From Coptis chinensis (Eukaryota; Streptophyta; Magnoliopsida; Ranunculales; Ranunculaceae), in assembly GCA_015680905.1 (NCBI GenBank), contig CM027381.1, positions 89,491,501-89,555,500 of the forward strand: 64,000 nt of DNA, read 5' to 3'. The position numbers and the translations under genes are program-made. Below are positions 34,244-47,467 of this stretch, piece after piece; positions within the stretch are counted from its first letter, which is position 1; each line of letters opens with the position of its first letter. The notes under the pieces are model-generated. The model was not told the origin of the DNA. It made no database searches and saw nothing but the letters and a program-made list of their open reading frames with translations.

Positions 34244-35693
34244 ATGGCCGACGATCCTCCACATCGCCAGAGAAGCCCTCTCGGACTTCTATATTGCATG
34301 GGGAAGGACCTTCTTCCCCGTGATCAAACTTGAGGACATTGTCGGTGATTTTTCAGATCCCACCAAACGCGTTTCAGTTTGTTACCTATATATCATGGTT
34401 TGGAGCACGAAAAACCTTACAATCATCTTCGTAGGCTTCAACAAGTGGCAACAACATTTCACCATCCAGCAGTCTCTAAGGAACAACTCTTGCTTCGACT
34501 GTTTCCATTCACTTTAGCGGAAAAAGCGTCAATCTGGCTAGCAGGACAACAGCCACAGTCCATAGATACATTGAATAGACTAGTTCAAGCTTTCATGCTT
34601 CAGTTTTACACTAAAAAAAAAACAATGGAAATGCTTCAGAAAATTCAATTCTTTCGTCAAAATCCTCATGAATCCTTTACAGAAGCATGGAGTCAGTTTT
34701 ACTGATCTTCTGTTAGAATGTCCTCATCACCAACTGGGCAAAGCTGTCCTTGTTCGTTCATTCTTTAATGGTCTTTCTGATCATCAAAAAGAAACTCTTG
34801 ATATAATGAATGGCGGTTGCTTTATGGACAAAGGAGCTACCGAAGCTTATACTTTTCTTGAAAAACAAGCGAAAAAAGGTACACACTGGGGTAACACTGA
34901 GTCGTCTCGGTCATCAAAGGACAATGTTACAAAGGCCACATCTATTTTTGAGGTAAAATCCGATCCCGAAATAAAAAATTTGATAAAATCCCTAACTAAA
35001 AAAGTAGATGCCCTTGCAGTTCAAGTAAACGATCAACTACCAAAACCAGTCATGAACGTTGACACCGCCCCATGTGTCATTTGTCTTAGTCCTGACCATC
35101 CTGATGCATATTGTCCCTTGTTATATGCTTCCCCTACTAAACAATCGGAGGAGGCATGTGCATTCAACATTCCCAATGCACCGTGGAGACAACATCCGAA
35201 TTTCGCTTGGCGCCAAAATAACCAACAAATGGGGGCTCCTCCAAGTTTCGCTATTCCACCTGTTCGACCTACCAACAATTTTATTCCATACAGCCAAGGA
35301 AATAATCAACAATACCAACAAGGTCAATTTCAAAATAATTCCAATGCTAACAATCAAACCAATCGCAGCCTTGTTCCAGCTAATCCAGATCCCAACTATA
35401 ATCAACAACTTCTCAGCAATAATCGTGAACTACTACCTGTTGCACAACTTGCGCAACCCGTTTCGGATAGGTCAAACGAGACTTTCTTAGCCTACATGAA
35501 CCAACAGTCTCAAATTTTAACGTCTATCCAACAATCACTTCAACAATTGGCGCAAGAAAAGAGTCAGAAAGGCGTGTTTCCTGGACAAGCAGTTCCAAAC
35601 CCTAAACCCAAAACAACGACCTTTGAACTTACTAATGCACACGGTACAAGCACCTCCAATCAAGGTGAGGTGCATGCAATCACTACTCTATGA
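34244..35693 (+). pseudogene. gag: Athila gag
   Basis: Starts at ATG 34244 (MADDPPHRQRSP), shifts frame near 34320 and again near 34690, and continues in an open 341-codon stretch to 35693. Gag-like features: LFPFTLAEKASIWLAGQQP, then LVRSFFNGLSDHQKETLDIM, and a zinc-knuckle-like CVICLSPDHPDAYC (C-x2-C-x4-H-x4-C) near 35070-35115, followed by a Gln/Asn/Pro-rich tail. Gag would form the particle. Frameshifts prevent one intact product. Confidence 0.85.
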
Positions 35694-36169
35694 TCCGGAA
35701 AAAGGTAGACAATCAAATACATTATGCGGATGATCAACCAAAGGAATCCGAAGGTTCCAATGAACCTATTTCTAATAATGAACCTACGGACGATTCACCA
35801 GATCAAACAAAGTCAACATCTCGAATTTAGGAAATAAGCAAGAAGACCCCTTTTCCAAATTCGCCTTAAGGCACCGTTTCCTGCATGCTTGGCAAAGAAT
35901 AAACCCCGATGAGAATTTTTCTTTGAAATTCGAGAGACTTTTAAAAATTTGACGATCAACTTGCCTTTTCTCGATGCCTTAAAACTATTACCAAAACATG
36001 CAAAATTTCTGAAAGATATGTACACCACAAAAAGGAGAACTAATGTTCCTCAACAAGCCGTTCCTCACCCGAACGGTTTCCATCCATCACGTAACATAAT
36101 GGTATAGTCAAATACAAAGACCCTCGGTAAACCAGCGGTTCCATGCACCTTAAGGGTGACAAATATACG

Positions 36170-36545
36170 GCTACTGCGCTACTAGACCTAGGAGCTAGTG
36201 TGAACTTACTTCTATATTACTTATTTAAACAACTAGGTTTTCATGAGCTCAAACTTACCACCATGACTCTATAGTTAGCCCGATCGTTCCATAAAGTATC
36301 CAAAAGGAATTGTGGAAAACGCGCCCTCGTAAAAGTCCAAGACTTCTTCTATCCTGTAAACTTTGTTATTTTGGATACAGAAGTTGCATGTGATTCCATT
36401 CCTATCATCTTAAGAGGTCCGTTCCTAGCAACTGCTAATGCTCTTATTAACTGTAGGGATGGTTCAATGACCATGTCCTTCGAAAATCTATCGGTAGAGG
36501 TAAATGTGTTCAAATTGATGAAACAAATTCCAGAGCCCCGACATT
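36170..36545 (+). pseudogene. Athila aspartic protease region
   Basis: The frame through 36182 reads LDLGASVNLL, the D-x-G-A active-site signature, preceded by an ALLDL-type approach and followed by ILRGPFLATANALINC near 36410-36450, the second conserved block of the retropepsin fold. An in-frame stop is present between the two blocks. Confidence 0.75.
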
Positions 36546-36839
36546 GATGGTGAGGTGAATAGGGTTGATGACATTCAAAAGAGTATTTAACAAACTTGTT
36601 TCCGAAGATGAAGTGTACAAATTTCTTTCATTTAGCTTAATCCGAGTTTGAGGACGATGATTATACACAAGAAGTAAATGAGTTATTAGAGTCAATACCA
36701 TTATTTGACCCTACGATCGTAATGTCCAAGAACTTGGATGAACATCAACTCATTTTTTCTTGCATGGATGATGACTTTCCTCAAGAATCTTTAATACCCA
36801 CTCCCACCCCCGATTTTAAAACCTCTTCCTTCGAATTAA

Positions 36840-38350
36840 AAATACGCATGCCTTTGATCCAAATGGTCGCCACCCGCTTATCATTTCTTCACAATTAACC
36901 GACGATCAAGAAGCTCGTTTAATTAATGTCATTCAACAACATCGTTACGCTATTGGATGGTCCCTCGATGACATTAAAGGCATTGGACCTACTCGTGGTG
37001 CACCCATCGCGATACACCTTGAAGAAAATGCTAAGACGTCGCGTGAACTGCAGCGTCGACTAAACCCTACCATGAAAGATGTGGTACGAGAGGAAGTTTT
37101 AAAATTACTCGATGCGGGTATTATTTACCCTATCTCTGATAGTGTTTGGGTAAGTCCAATACACGTTGTTCCCAAGAAATCTGGCATTACAGTTGTGAGA
37201 AATGATAAAGATGAATGCATTTCCGCCAGATCCCAAGAAAATGGCTTAATATGCATTGATTATCGCAAACTTAATGTCGCCACTGTAAGGATCACTTTCC
37301 ACTCCCATTCATCGATCGATGCTCGAACGTTTAGCTGGTCATGCATATTCTTGTTTTTCTTGATGGTTATTCGGTTATTTTCAGATAGTCATAGACCCGC
37401 GATCAAGACAAGACCACGTTCACTGTCCATTTGGTACATTTGCATATAAATGAATGCCTTTCGGCCTTTGTAATGCACCTGGTACTTTCCAACGCTGCAT
37501 GCTTCACATTTTCAGTGATATGGTTGAACGTTTTATGGAAGTGTTCATGGACGACTTCTCCATATATGGAGATTCTTTCGATAGTTGTCTATCAAATCTT
37601 GAAAAAGTCTTTACACGTTGTGAAGAAAAAAACCTTGTTCTTAATTGGGAAAAATGTCATTTCATGGTGACAAAAGGAATAGTTTTGGGACATATCATTT
37701 CAAAGGACAGAATCGAAGTAGACAAAGCTAAGATAGAAAAAATTGCTTCACTTCCTATACCAAAATCAGTTCGAGACATTCGCGCATTTTTAGGACACGC
37801 AAGTTTCTATAGGAGATTTATTCAAGATTTCTCAAAGGTTGCTCACCCTTTAACCAATCTCTTGCTTAAAGATGCCGTTTTTTATTTCAGTTTCAATTGC
37901 AAACAAGCCTTTGAAATTTTAAAAAATGCATTAACTACCGCTCCCATAATTCAACCACCTAATTGGTCTAAACCTTTTGAATTAATGTGTGACGCGAGTT
38001 TAACTATGCTATTGAGCTGCATTTAGGGCAACGCCAAGAAGATAAGCCAGTTGTCATTTACTATGCGAGTAAAACCCTTAATGAAGCTCAACGTAACTAT
38101 ACCACCACTGAGAAAGAGTTTCTCGCCGTTGTATATGCTTTGGATAAGTTTCATCCTTACCTAGTGGGTTCTCCAACTATTGTCTACATCGAACATGCGC
38201 ACTTCGCGTTATCTATTAGCTAAAAAAGATGCAAAACAAAGGTTGATCCGATGGATTCTCCTTTTGCAAGAGTTTACTCTAGAAATTAGAGATAAAAAAA
38301 GGTTGCGAAAATGTGGTTGCGGACCATTTATCACGACTTGTCGATTGATG
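36840..38350 (+). pseudogene. Athila reverse transcriptase and RNase H
   Basis: Segments: QHRYAIGWSLDDIKGIGPT and EEVLKLLDAGIIYPISDSVW (36930-37150), GLICIDYRKLN (37245-37275), a frameshift at about 37290-37450, then MPFGLCNAPGTFQRCM and the catalytic VFMDDFSIYG (37454-37570). The connection domain FLGHASFYRRFIQDFSK follows (about 37790-37840) and RNase H starts at ELMCDAS (37980). RNase H continues with YYASKTLNEAQRNYTTTEKE (38060-38110) in another frame. The RT active-site pair of Asp is kept, but the gene is broken at least three times. Confidence 0.88.
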
Positions 38351-38399
38351 TTGATACCGATCTGTAACCTATCCGCGGATTCTTTCCGGATGAACACTT

Positions 38400-39540
38400 G
38401 TACTCTATTTTTCGCCTCCTTGGTACGCCGACATAGTAAATTACTTAGTTATCGAAGAAGTCTCTTCATCTTGGTCTCATAATGACCGGAAAAAGTTCTT
38501 ATCCATTGCGGAAATTTTATTTACGGGATGATCCCTACCTCTTCAAGTATTGTTCCGACCAACTAATCCCGTTGCATCCCCGATTGGGAACACAATGATG
38601 TGTTATCCTTCGTCATGAACAATCTTGTGGTGGTCATTTTAGTGGTAAGAAAACTGCGGCCAAAGTCCTACAATGTGGATTCTATTGGCCAACACCGTTT
38701 AAAGATGCACATGAACATTGCAAAGCATGTAATCATTTGCCGCCAGACTAGGACGATTACTCAACGCAATATGATGCTCTTAAATCCCATTTTAATTGTG
38801 GAAATCTTTAATGTATAGGGCATCGACTTCATGGGTCCATTTCCAAATTCACATGGCTTCCTATACATACTAGTAGCAGGTTGACTACGTGTCAAAATGG
38901 ATTGAGGCATTGGCATGTCGCGGTTAACGATCATAAAACGGTCTTTTTGTTCAGAAAAGAAAATATTTTTTCTCGATTTGGTGTTCCAAAAGCTATAATT
39001 AGTGACGGGGAAAACATTTCGCAATAAAATTTTGAATCATTAGTAAAGAAATATGGAGTCACGCACAAAGTGGCAACTCCAGATCATCCTCAAACCAGTT
39101 GGTTAAGTAGAAGTCTCTAATAGAGAGATCAAATCCATTTTGGAAAAACTGTCAATCCATCTAGAAAAGATCGGTTCTACGATTATCGATGCCTTGTGGG
39201 CATAAACACACTTTTAAGACACCTATAGGGATGTCTCCTTATCGCCTCATTTTTGGAAAACCTTGTCATCCGCCGGTTGAACTTGAGCACCGCGGCTCTA
39301 TGGGCTATCAAAAGCCTCAATTATAATACTAACGCCGCAGCGCGGAAGAGAAAATTGCGCTTAAATGAGCTTGAGGAAATTCGAGTGATGCCTATGATCT
39401 CGAAATCCTATAAAGCCAACATGAAAAGAGTGCATGACAAGCACATATTGAGAAAAAGAATTAAAAGTGGGTCAAAAGTTTTGTTGTACAAATCAAGATT
39501 ACACATTTTTCCGGAAAATTAAAGACTTCGATGGTCCGGT
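38400..39540 (+). pseudogene. Athila integrase
   Basis: Pieces in several frames: RDDPYLFKYC (about 38520), a zinc-binding region GKKTAAKVLQCGFYWPT (38640-38700), and the catalytic core with FSRFGVPKAIISDGE (about 38970-39010) and VATPDHPQT near 39080. The C-terminal part, LNYNTNAAARKRKLRLNELE (from 39320), ends near 39522. Multiple stops. It would have inserted the cDNA into the host genome. Confidence 0.8.
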
Positions 39541-40189
39541 CCTTTCACGGTCTCTGCTGTCACCCCTTATGGGGCTATTTCTTTGAAAAACGTAAATGAT
39601 GACAAATAATTTTCAAGTAAATAGCCAACGCCTTAAACATTATCATGAGTTGCGCTCTCCGGATGTCGAAGAGACTCTTCTCAATGACCCAAATCTACAT
39701 AGACTAATAAATTCGATGGTGTACTTCTTTCCATGTGTTTAAACAGAGAAAGTAACGCCATTTGGGTAGTAGGGCCCTCTTCTATTTCTTTTTTTTTTTA
39801 AATCCCTAGAGTGTGTGGTTGCAAGCTAGGAACCATAGTCCACAAAAACTCTACTTAACCGAAAGTATAAATGTCTTCGATAATCGAGCAAACGCGTGCC
39901 TCCCGAAAAACAATGGGTACCAAAAATTTCAACTCCTTCTTTTCTCCTCCCTTTTCTATTCTCTTCCTAGCTTAACTCGAACTCATCATTTGGTCCAAAT
40001 CTCACCCATCTCGAATAGGTAATGGTCATAGTACTTTTGCTCGAAAAGCGATGGGCTTAAAAGGATGGGGTGGTGTATGAACCGGCAAACTCCTTTTCTC
40101 CGTGTCTTGATCTTCTATCCGAGATGAGCGGTATAAGGTATATTATTGTCGACACCAGCTCGGCCAGGATAAACCGTCGTCGTCCGTTG

Positions 40190-40345
40190 TTCCCAAAGGT
40201 TGGGATTGGATCTTGAGGATCGACGTTAAGCGACTCCTATTCGCCTTGAGGATCGGCGTTAAAAGACTCTATTCGCCTTGAGGATCGGCATTAAAAGACT
40301 CACATTCGCCTTGAGGATTTGGCGTTAAAAGACTCAACATGTATA
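40190..40345 (+). repeat. Short tandem repeat, about 33 bp unit, four copies
   Basis: Units of the form CTTGAGGATCGGCGTTAAAA followed by GACTC..ATTCGC repeat between about 40212 and 40340 with small changes. It lies between pol and the downstream ORFs of the Athila element, just before the region AGCATCAAGCATGG. Confidence 0.8.
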
Positions 40346-41169
40346 TACTCGTTTTTCCCCTTAGCATCAAGCATGGTGCCCAAAGAAAGTCGCGGATATG
40401 CAACATCGAACATTTCCTAGTTCGTATGCGGGCAATGGATTCCACCGAGGCCAACCCCGATCGGTTTTCTATGTGGATCAGATCAAGGGGTGGTTTGAGG
40501 CTATACCATATGTACTAAGGGTAATATTATTACTAGACCATTGCACATTGGTCGGGGATGGTACCGGATCCGAACCCTAGGCCCCTATAACATAAAGGTT
40601 AAGCCACAGTCTGGCAGGATTGGGTTCACCCCAGAGTCGACATGAAAGTTGCCTGAGTTAAGCTGTTGTGATGTGTTATTTTATTTGGATTTCCGGTGTT
40701 GTTGACACGTTCCTTTCATCTTGTACATTTGTATATAAAAGTGTAAATAAATAAAAAATAATAATAAAAAAAAATTGAGTTTGAATGTGATTATGTCATA
40801 TTCCAGTGGATGGAATTTTTAATGCCGATCGTTTTGATATCTCATTGGTTCAATTTGGAGTTAAACCGAATCGAAATTCCAAGTTTGAAATTTCAGAACA
40901 ATTCGGGACATAAGGGGAATTTCTGGAAATCATTTGGGCTTGGGCAAAAATATTGGACCTAACCCAAAATAATGGATTCCTACTATATTAGTTGTCCCTT
41001 GATGCATTGGGCCTACTCTCAAAGCCCAACGGTCAGAACCAAACGGACTGATTCCAACGGGATGCCCAAAGGAAAGTTATAAATACAACTCTCCTTTTCC
41101 ACTTTCACTCATTCCCTTCTCTCCCTCTTCACAAATTCTTTTCCACAAATTCTCAATTTCTTGAACATA

Positions 41170-41289
41170 ATGAATCAAATAGAGCGATGGGAAAAGGAGC
41201 AACGCGAATGGGCTATCATAGTATTCGTGATAACAGTGTTTATCATTATTCTCTTGTCACTCATGCATAACATGATCCAGAACATCTAG
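41170..41289 (+). CDS. 39-residue single-membrane-helix ORF in the Athila element
   Basis: ATG at 41170, stop at 41287-41289. The predicted product begins MNQIERWEKEQREW, with a charged head, continues with a strongly hydrophobic stretch AIIVFVITVFIIILLSLM (18 residues) and ends HNMIQNI. That is a plausible type II or tail-anchored membrane segment. It is too small for routine gene calling and is not a known Athila gene to me. A TATA-like TATAAATAC (about 41080) and a CT-rich leader stand upstream, so a separate transcript is possible. It may still be chance. Confidence 0.4.
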   Translation: MNQIERWEKEQREWAIIVFVITVFIIILLSLMHNMIQNI

Positions 41290-41838
41290 ATCTATGTAAC
41301 CGTATCTTTTTCTGATTTTCATTTTGTATATTAGTATGGTGTGTTAAATAATTCTCACACATTTGTATGCGGGTTACATTATTAAATGGAGAAGTTCAGT
41401 GATTAAATATTTGTGTATATTAGTTGTCTTTTTTCCTCTCTAAAAAAATAAAAAATAAATAATAATAATAAAAATAAATAATAATAAGTAAATAAATAAA
41501 TAAACAAACCATAACAAAGAAAGGCCATCCAAAACTCACCAAAATAATTAATGGATACACATGGTGTTCAGAGAAAATCGCAAGACGCTACAAGGTACGA
41601 TAACACTTGTCACACATGCATTTCGATTATTCTATACATATTCTATTACTGAGTTATGATCATCATTTCTGAAATTACGTGTAAGCCTAACTACCCTGTG
41701 AAACTTTCCTCCGTATTTTCTAACATTAAACCATCTCATTAATTGTATTTGGATATCTGACATGACAAAGACTTACTATGGATCCCCTATGATCCTTGTT
41801 CATAATCACATGGGTCATTAACTACACTTGGACTCAGA

Positions 41839-42650
41839 TTGGTACAGACTCATAGATTGGCTATAAATCTCTTCTTTTTCAGCCATTCTTATTCAAACAA
41901 TTTTCCCTATCCTTCCCTCAGTAATACTACCAATGGATCAACCACAAAAAAAACGGCAGAGAAAGACTACACGAAAACTTTCAAGATGGCGGTTTCTCCT
42001 TATTTTGACACCGAAATCATACGTCGCGGATGGGCCTCTTCTATATCATTCAAGATTTTTGGTTATTCCCGAGAATTGGTTTTGATGTTCTACCAATTTA
42101 GCGGATCTGAAAATGGAAAATTCTACTTCAATGCCTATGGACAACGCTCGAATTGACTAAGGAAATGATCTCCGACATACTTCAAATCCCAGTGAATACC
42201 CAGGGGTCCCTTTTTCAAGAGTCATCATTTGATTCCGCCAAAACTTTACTACGAGCTACCGTATCTCATGACGAAGTCGGAAATACGCATCACATTGTTC
42301 TTCAACGCTCTTTGAAACAGAATCAACGTGTTGTGCTCCACTGGTTAGGACACAATGTGGTAAGTACATCACACCAATCAGAAGTCACAAAGCCTCAACT
42401 TCACCTACTTTGGATTTTGCAGACTCAAAGAGATGACTTTTGTCTAATCTAACACCTCTAGAACGTAATCACCAAGAAAACAAGAAGGTCAGCACCCTTA
42501 CCCACTTTAGTAACGCAGATTATGATGCGTTGGGGTTATCCAGTAATTTCTCCAGAGACACCCCTTCAAAGAGCACAAATAAAAGTACTCCAAACAGATT
42601 GCTCCGTTGGTTTTTGGACTCCTGATACTCTGATAAAGGAATAGAATGAC
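41839..42650 (+). pseudogene. Athila ORF-1/envelope-like region, copy A
   Basis: Frame 41839-42156 includes AVSPYFDTEIIRRGWASSIS and YSRELVLMFYQF, and the next frame ELTKEMISDILQIP (about 42150-42195). This combination (GW.., Y..LV..FY.., then a LT...I...L.IP block) is like the plant ATHILA ORF-1/retrotransposon domain found after pol in Athila. It is broken by frameshifts. A helical tail follows in a separate frame (42690-42992: LLHQGLRELHARQNIIITTL and further heptad-like sequence), perhaps a coiled coil. Confidence 0.55.
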
Positions 42651-43231
42651 CCGAGCTCAAATTCTGACCATTTATTTGATGAAAATGTCATGCTGAACAT
42701 TATTAATCCCATGGAAGGCATTAAACTTCTTCATCAGGGTTTGAGGGAACTACACGCTCGTCAGAATATCATCATCACAACTCTTCAGGATTTTCAAGAT
42801 CGTCAAGCAACGCATGATGTTGAAGCGAGGAGGAGATCTTGGAAATTCATTTCTCCTTGCAAAATCACGCCTCCTAATGGAAAATCAAACTGTACTCTCT
42901 GCCAGCCAAAGGGACATTCAGATGCAACTCGGCCAACAAATGGAAGAACTAAACAGTCTGGTGCACGATATGTGTCTCCAAGATCAACATAACAATCCAT
43001 AATTTTCTAATATTACTAAGTCAATAAATAAATACTCGTATATGTTATTACATTTTTCGTTGTATTATGAATTTTGTCTTACTTTTGTGTCTTCTTTTGT
43101 ATGAAATGCTTAATAGGATTGTCATCATTTGCGGTGTGACTAATATAATTTAACATGTGCTTACAGGAGGGTCTATTCTCTTACATACTCATTTATCCAT
43201 CCAGTTTGCCTTTGTCGTTACCTATTTCTTT

Positions 43232-44004
43232 ACTTCATCCACTATGGCATCTTCATCAATTGCATCTTCATCAAACATGGTACCTCCTAAACTCATTCCT
43301 GAGCAATCCTTTCAGTCTATGATGGATTCCAATACCTATGGCCATTTCTTCCGTGACTACATTACAAACATCGGATGGTCTTCCCTAATTCTTCAACCTG
43401 ACCAAACTTATTCTCCGAGTTTGGCTGCATACTTTTATGCTAATATGGAAGACACACCAGCTTTCAACCATGCGCATGGTTTCTACTTAGACGGGTTCAC
43501 AATCCAAGTTGGTGACACACACCTCTATATTTTTTCGAACAACAACTTGCACTAACTTTGGATCTTCCATTTCACGAACCTGTTGCATCATGGCATTACA
43601 TCTATCATAATTCTTACGTTCCTTTTCGGTGGCAAGCGTTTCGTGAAACTTACGGTGATGGTCTTGAGATTAAACAAGAAGGAAATGGCCATGTGGCATG
43701 GCGTGACATCACCATTCCTTGGCAAGCATGACCATGAACATGGGGACCGCGATGTTATTTGTACTCTCGAACATTATGGGAGATTGGCATTTTTCTACCG
43801 CCAATGAGGTCGCTATGCGTTGTATTGATTGCCCTAGCTCAAGGTCATACATTATTTAACATCATAGGTTGTGTTATCTCCAACCTAAAAACGAGCTCTC
43901 GACTTTTCGGGATCAAGATATATACTCTTACCGGTCACCGCTTGCCGAATCATGAAGACACATTTCCCACGGTTTGCGCTACTTTTCATGATGGGTCAAG
44001 GTAG
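43232..44004 (+). pseudogene. Athila ORF-1/envelope-like region, copy B
   Basis: ATG 43241 starts MASSSIASSSNMVPPKLIPE, followed by IGWSSLILQPDQTYSPSLAA and YFYANMED, then after a frameshift LALTLDLPFHEPVASWHYIY. The layout (GW, tyrosine-rich FY segment, LTLDLP) parallels copy A. The upstream TGTGCTTACAG could be a splice acceptor, as reported for spliced env-like messages in some plant retroelements, but that is inference. Several frame breaks. Confidence 0.5.
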
Positions 44005-44009
44005 ATTCT

Positions 44010-46026
44010 ATGTGCCCAAAAAACGTAATCATTCGCTCATTGAGGTTTAGGCAATGGAAGCATCCCGCTTCGGTACTGAGGCATGTTCGTTGTTACCCAA
44101 GGATGAAACTATGAAGACACATTTGAGGAAAATTTGAAACTAAGAATGGGCAGAAATTTGGCGACTATTATCTTTTTGGCGATGCTAAGGAAATGCATTT
44201 CCTTCAAGAGGACGCCAAAACTTCACATCCTTTGGATGGTAAACTTGAGTTTGCCATTGTACATATATCTAGCTAAACCTTATGTTTGGTGTGCTATTGT
44301 TTTTCATGTTTCAGATGCTATTATTGTTTTTATTTCGTGGTGCTATGTTTAGTGTGCTATTGAACATTTTCTTGTTCTTTTTGAATAATATATTATGTTC
44401 TCCAACCTTTCGTTCAAATAATCTAGCCCTAATTTTGCTCACGGTTCTTAGATACTTTTCTCTTTAATTATTGATACTTCGAGGACTAAGCATCATTCAA
44501 TTGGGGTGCTTTAACCCTCAGAGCAAATATTAGGCAAATTGTAAACATGTATATAGTTTTTTATTTCATGATTAATAATTGTACTTAGTGACAAAGTCTT
44601 GTTTCCTTTTCAATGATGAAAATTGTCTAGAAATCTCACATTAGTATCCGAATTAGGATTTGTTTTTTAAGAAACTTAGGATAATATGTATGCAATAGTT
44701 TATACATCTTTTCATGAACATTCATGTACCGAGTATCATTGATTGTACATAGCAAGAAGTTTTCGAACCAACGGTTAGTTACTTAAACTATAAATCCTGT
44801 GGAGAATCTAACCAAAAACCTTGACATGAGTGATTTGTGTGTGATGACATAAGAGGAGTAGTTTTCCGATTAGAGAAAATCACGCATCTACTTACTTGAT
44901 CACCACCCGAACCCTAAGCGAGAATTTAGGCCATCTTTGGATCGACATAGCTAAAAATTCTTACCTATTACAAATTTTACCGCTAGTCACTCCACTGAAC
45001 CTTTCATCAAACCTTTCACTTTCACAAAAAAAAAAAAAAAAAAAAAAATCCTTACCCATCTATTAAACCAAATAAAAGAACCTACCTAAGTGATGAGTAT
45101 GAGAAATATGATGAAATGTGGAAAGAATAAAGAGAAAGACTTGTCCCAAATAAAAGTCAGTTACTTGCTTTAGGAAAGAAAAATAGAATCATGTTCTTAA
45201 GCCAGTTTTAAAAAAAAATAAAAAAAAAATAAAAAAAATCATTAGAGGCTTAAGAACAAGGTTGGAAAAACTCAGTTAGAAGGAAAGAAAACAAAGATTT
45301 CTCTAGTGTAAATATATGAAGACCCTATTCTCTCATACTCGTAAATTTTAATTATCCATTTCCATTTTCTTGTACTATCACCTAAGCCCCACAATACCTA
45401 ATAAAGACCTCTAGCTCAATTAGGAGTAGGGTGGTGTGATAATAAGTAGTAGACGTGATTGATCGACATCGGCTCCTCTGACTGTCATTGAGATGTGAGG
45501 AAACGTGTGCCCACCGCATTAATCGGAGTTAACAAAACCCCGAGTGGAAAATTTTTGAGTGAAATTGTGTTTTTGACACATACCGTGAGAACCCATTTAG
45601 GTACACTCTCCAAAGGATTCAGAAACAACCCTGCTAGTACATTTCAATGAAAAGTTCACTGCATGCATGATCATATGTAGATGTTTTAATTATTGAATAC
45701 ATATTAACTTGAGTTTCAAAGAAATCAATCCTCATTCCCTGCTAAGGAGAGGTATGGATATCGAGATTAAATTAGGAAACGAAGTTTACACCGAAGTCGT
45801 TGTAGTATAAATGAAGTTTGTGAGTATCTTCTCTCGAAAACTCTCACGAGGTTATAACTCGCCCACTAGGGAATTCCTAGTGGTTTAAGGCCTTGTTGCA
45901 TATGGTTAATGCAACCGCGACTCTGCTAAACGAGAATTAGTTAGGACTATACATTTTGGCCACTTATCCGTTTTAATGTCTCTTCTTTGCTTTTCGAGGA
46001 TAAGCAAAGTGTTGTTTGGGGTAGTG
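44010..46026 (+). other. Athila 3' untranslated stretch and polypurine tract
   Basis: No recognised coding sequence beyond short frames. A-rich runs occur at 45027-45049 and 45209-45240. The G-rich TTTGGGG (46015-46021) just before the right LTR is the likely polypurine tract. Confidence 0.6.
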
Positions 46027-47467
46027 TGATAAGCACCCAAAAGTGTATTATGAAACCCCATTGAGACATATAAATTTGGTTAACTATGTGTTTAATAATC
46101 ATGAAATAAATATGTTTTCATACTTTTGCGTGTATTTGCGGTAAACATGGAAATATGGTTTAAACCTCGCAATAAAGCACGAGGAACGACATATATATGA
46201 ATTCTTCCAACCGCATAGAAGCATCAAACTTCCGAAGCTCCTATCTCTTGAACCGGGGACTAATGCGACAAGTGAGCTGCTTTCGGACAATCGTATGAAT
46301 GAACTACGATACGGGAAGTTGTAAAATTGCCCAAAGACCGGACCGCCAACTGGACTACACATAGGACCCACTATGCGGGCCTACAAGATTGGATGAGTCA
46401 TCAATCATGGAGCATGTCAAGACAAAAATGACAAATTATTGGTGCAAAGTTGACACCTTGCATGTAATTAATTAGATTAGGTGTTAATAGTGAAAAAAAG
46501 GCAAGGTGTCACTTTGTTTTAATGTGGTGGATAAAAATGAAGTAAATGTGGTTTGATGTTTCACATGGGAGGAAATGAGATGTCTCTCAAATGGAGAAGA
46601 AAACAAAACAAGGGGGGGACACTCCATTTACTCCCTTGACTTATTTTCCTTACCTTGTATTATTTTAGTTCCTTAGCTATTTTTAGTTTTTAGTTTTAGT
46701 TTTTAGTAAGAAAGCTTGTAATAGTTTTAATGGAGGAAACCTTAGTTTTCTTCTAGAAAATAAAAAGCAAGTGAGTTTAATTGGTTTTTCTTCTTCTTCT
46801 TTCTCTCTCTTTTGTTCTTCTAGCTTGTAATTCATCATTCCCAAGGATCATGAGCTAACTTCTCTTTTGGGGAGTTAACCCATCTCATGTGAGGGAGAAT
46901 ATTTGTGGTTGGCTTGGCAGGTTGTTAGGAAGAACAACTAGACCTGCATCCTATCCCAAAATGATAGTTGGTGTAGTGTCTAGTTAGGAATCAAAGTAAT
47001 GAGCTTAGAGATAAGTCATTGCTTGGTTCCATTTTGCTAGCATGTATGAACTCTTTAATGAGCCATACATGCTGGGATCAAGTTTTCTTCCATTAGGGCT
47101 TGTCTATGAGTCTAGGAAGAATCAAATGAACCTTCTCAAATCAACAACTAAATGTTATTTTCACATGAGGAGGATTAGCTCTCTACCTTTTCTTTAGTAA
47201 ATTGTATTTTGTATTAATTGCATGATTTCAAATCTTAATGTTTTTTTTCTTTAATGTTTGTATAGGAAAGAAACCCAGCATTAGTAGTAAACTTACTCAC
47301 TAGTTCCCTATGAGTAACAACCAATTTGTAGTTGTCCTAGACTTTAGGTTGGTTCGAATCCTTATTCCAACTTTACGAAACGAAGATCGTGAGTAAGGAA
47401 CTTTGAGTTCGCTTTCGCATCAAATTAGAGAGTCAAATCTCTAACGTAGTAAAAAAAGCTAATATCA
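46027..47467 (+). repeat. Athila 3' LTR
   Basis: 1441 bp direct copy of the left LTR. It ends AATATCA and is followed by the target duplication CTATC (47468-47472). Confidence 0.9.

Larger units (their letters stand above)
30975..47467 (+). mobile_element. Athila-like Ty3/gypsy retrotransposon inside MULE 2
   Basis: Target duplication CTATC at 30970-30974 and 47468-47472. LTRs 30975-32419 and 46027-47467 begin TGATAAGCACCC and end AATATCA. The primer site TGGCGCCGCTGCC (one mismatch to the tRNA-Asp type used by Athila) follows the left LTR, and a G-rich polypurine tract precedes the right LTR. Order gag, protease, reverse transcriptase, RNase H, integrase, then extra ORFs downstream of pol fits Athila. 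Internal genes carry many frameshifts. Confidence 0.93.
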
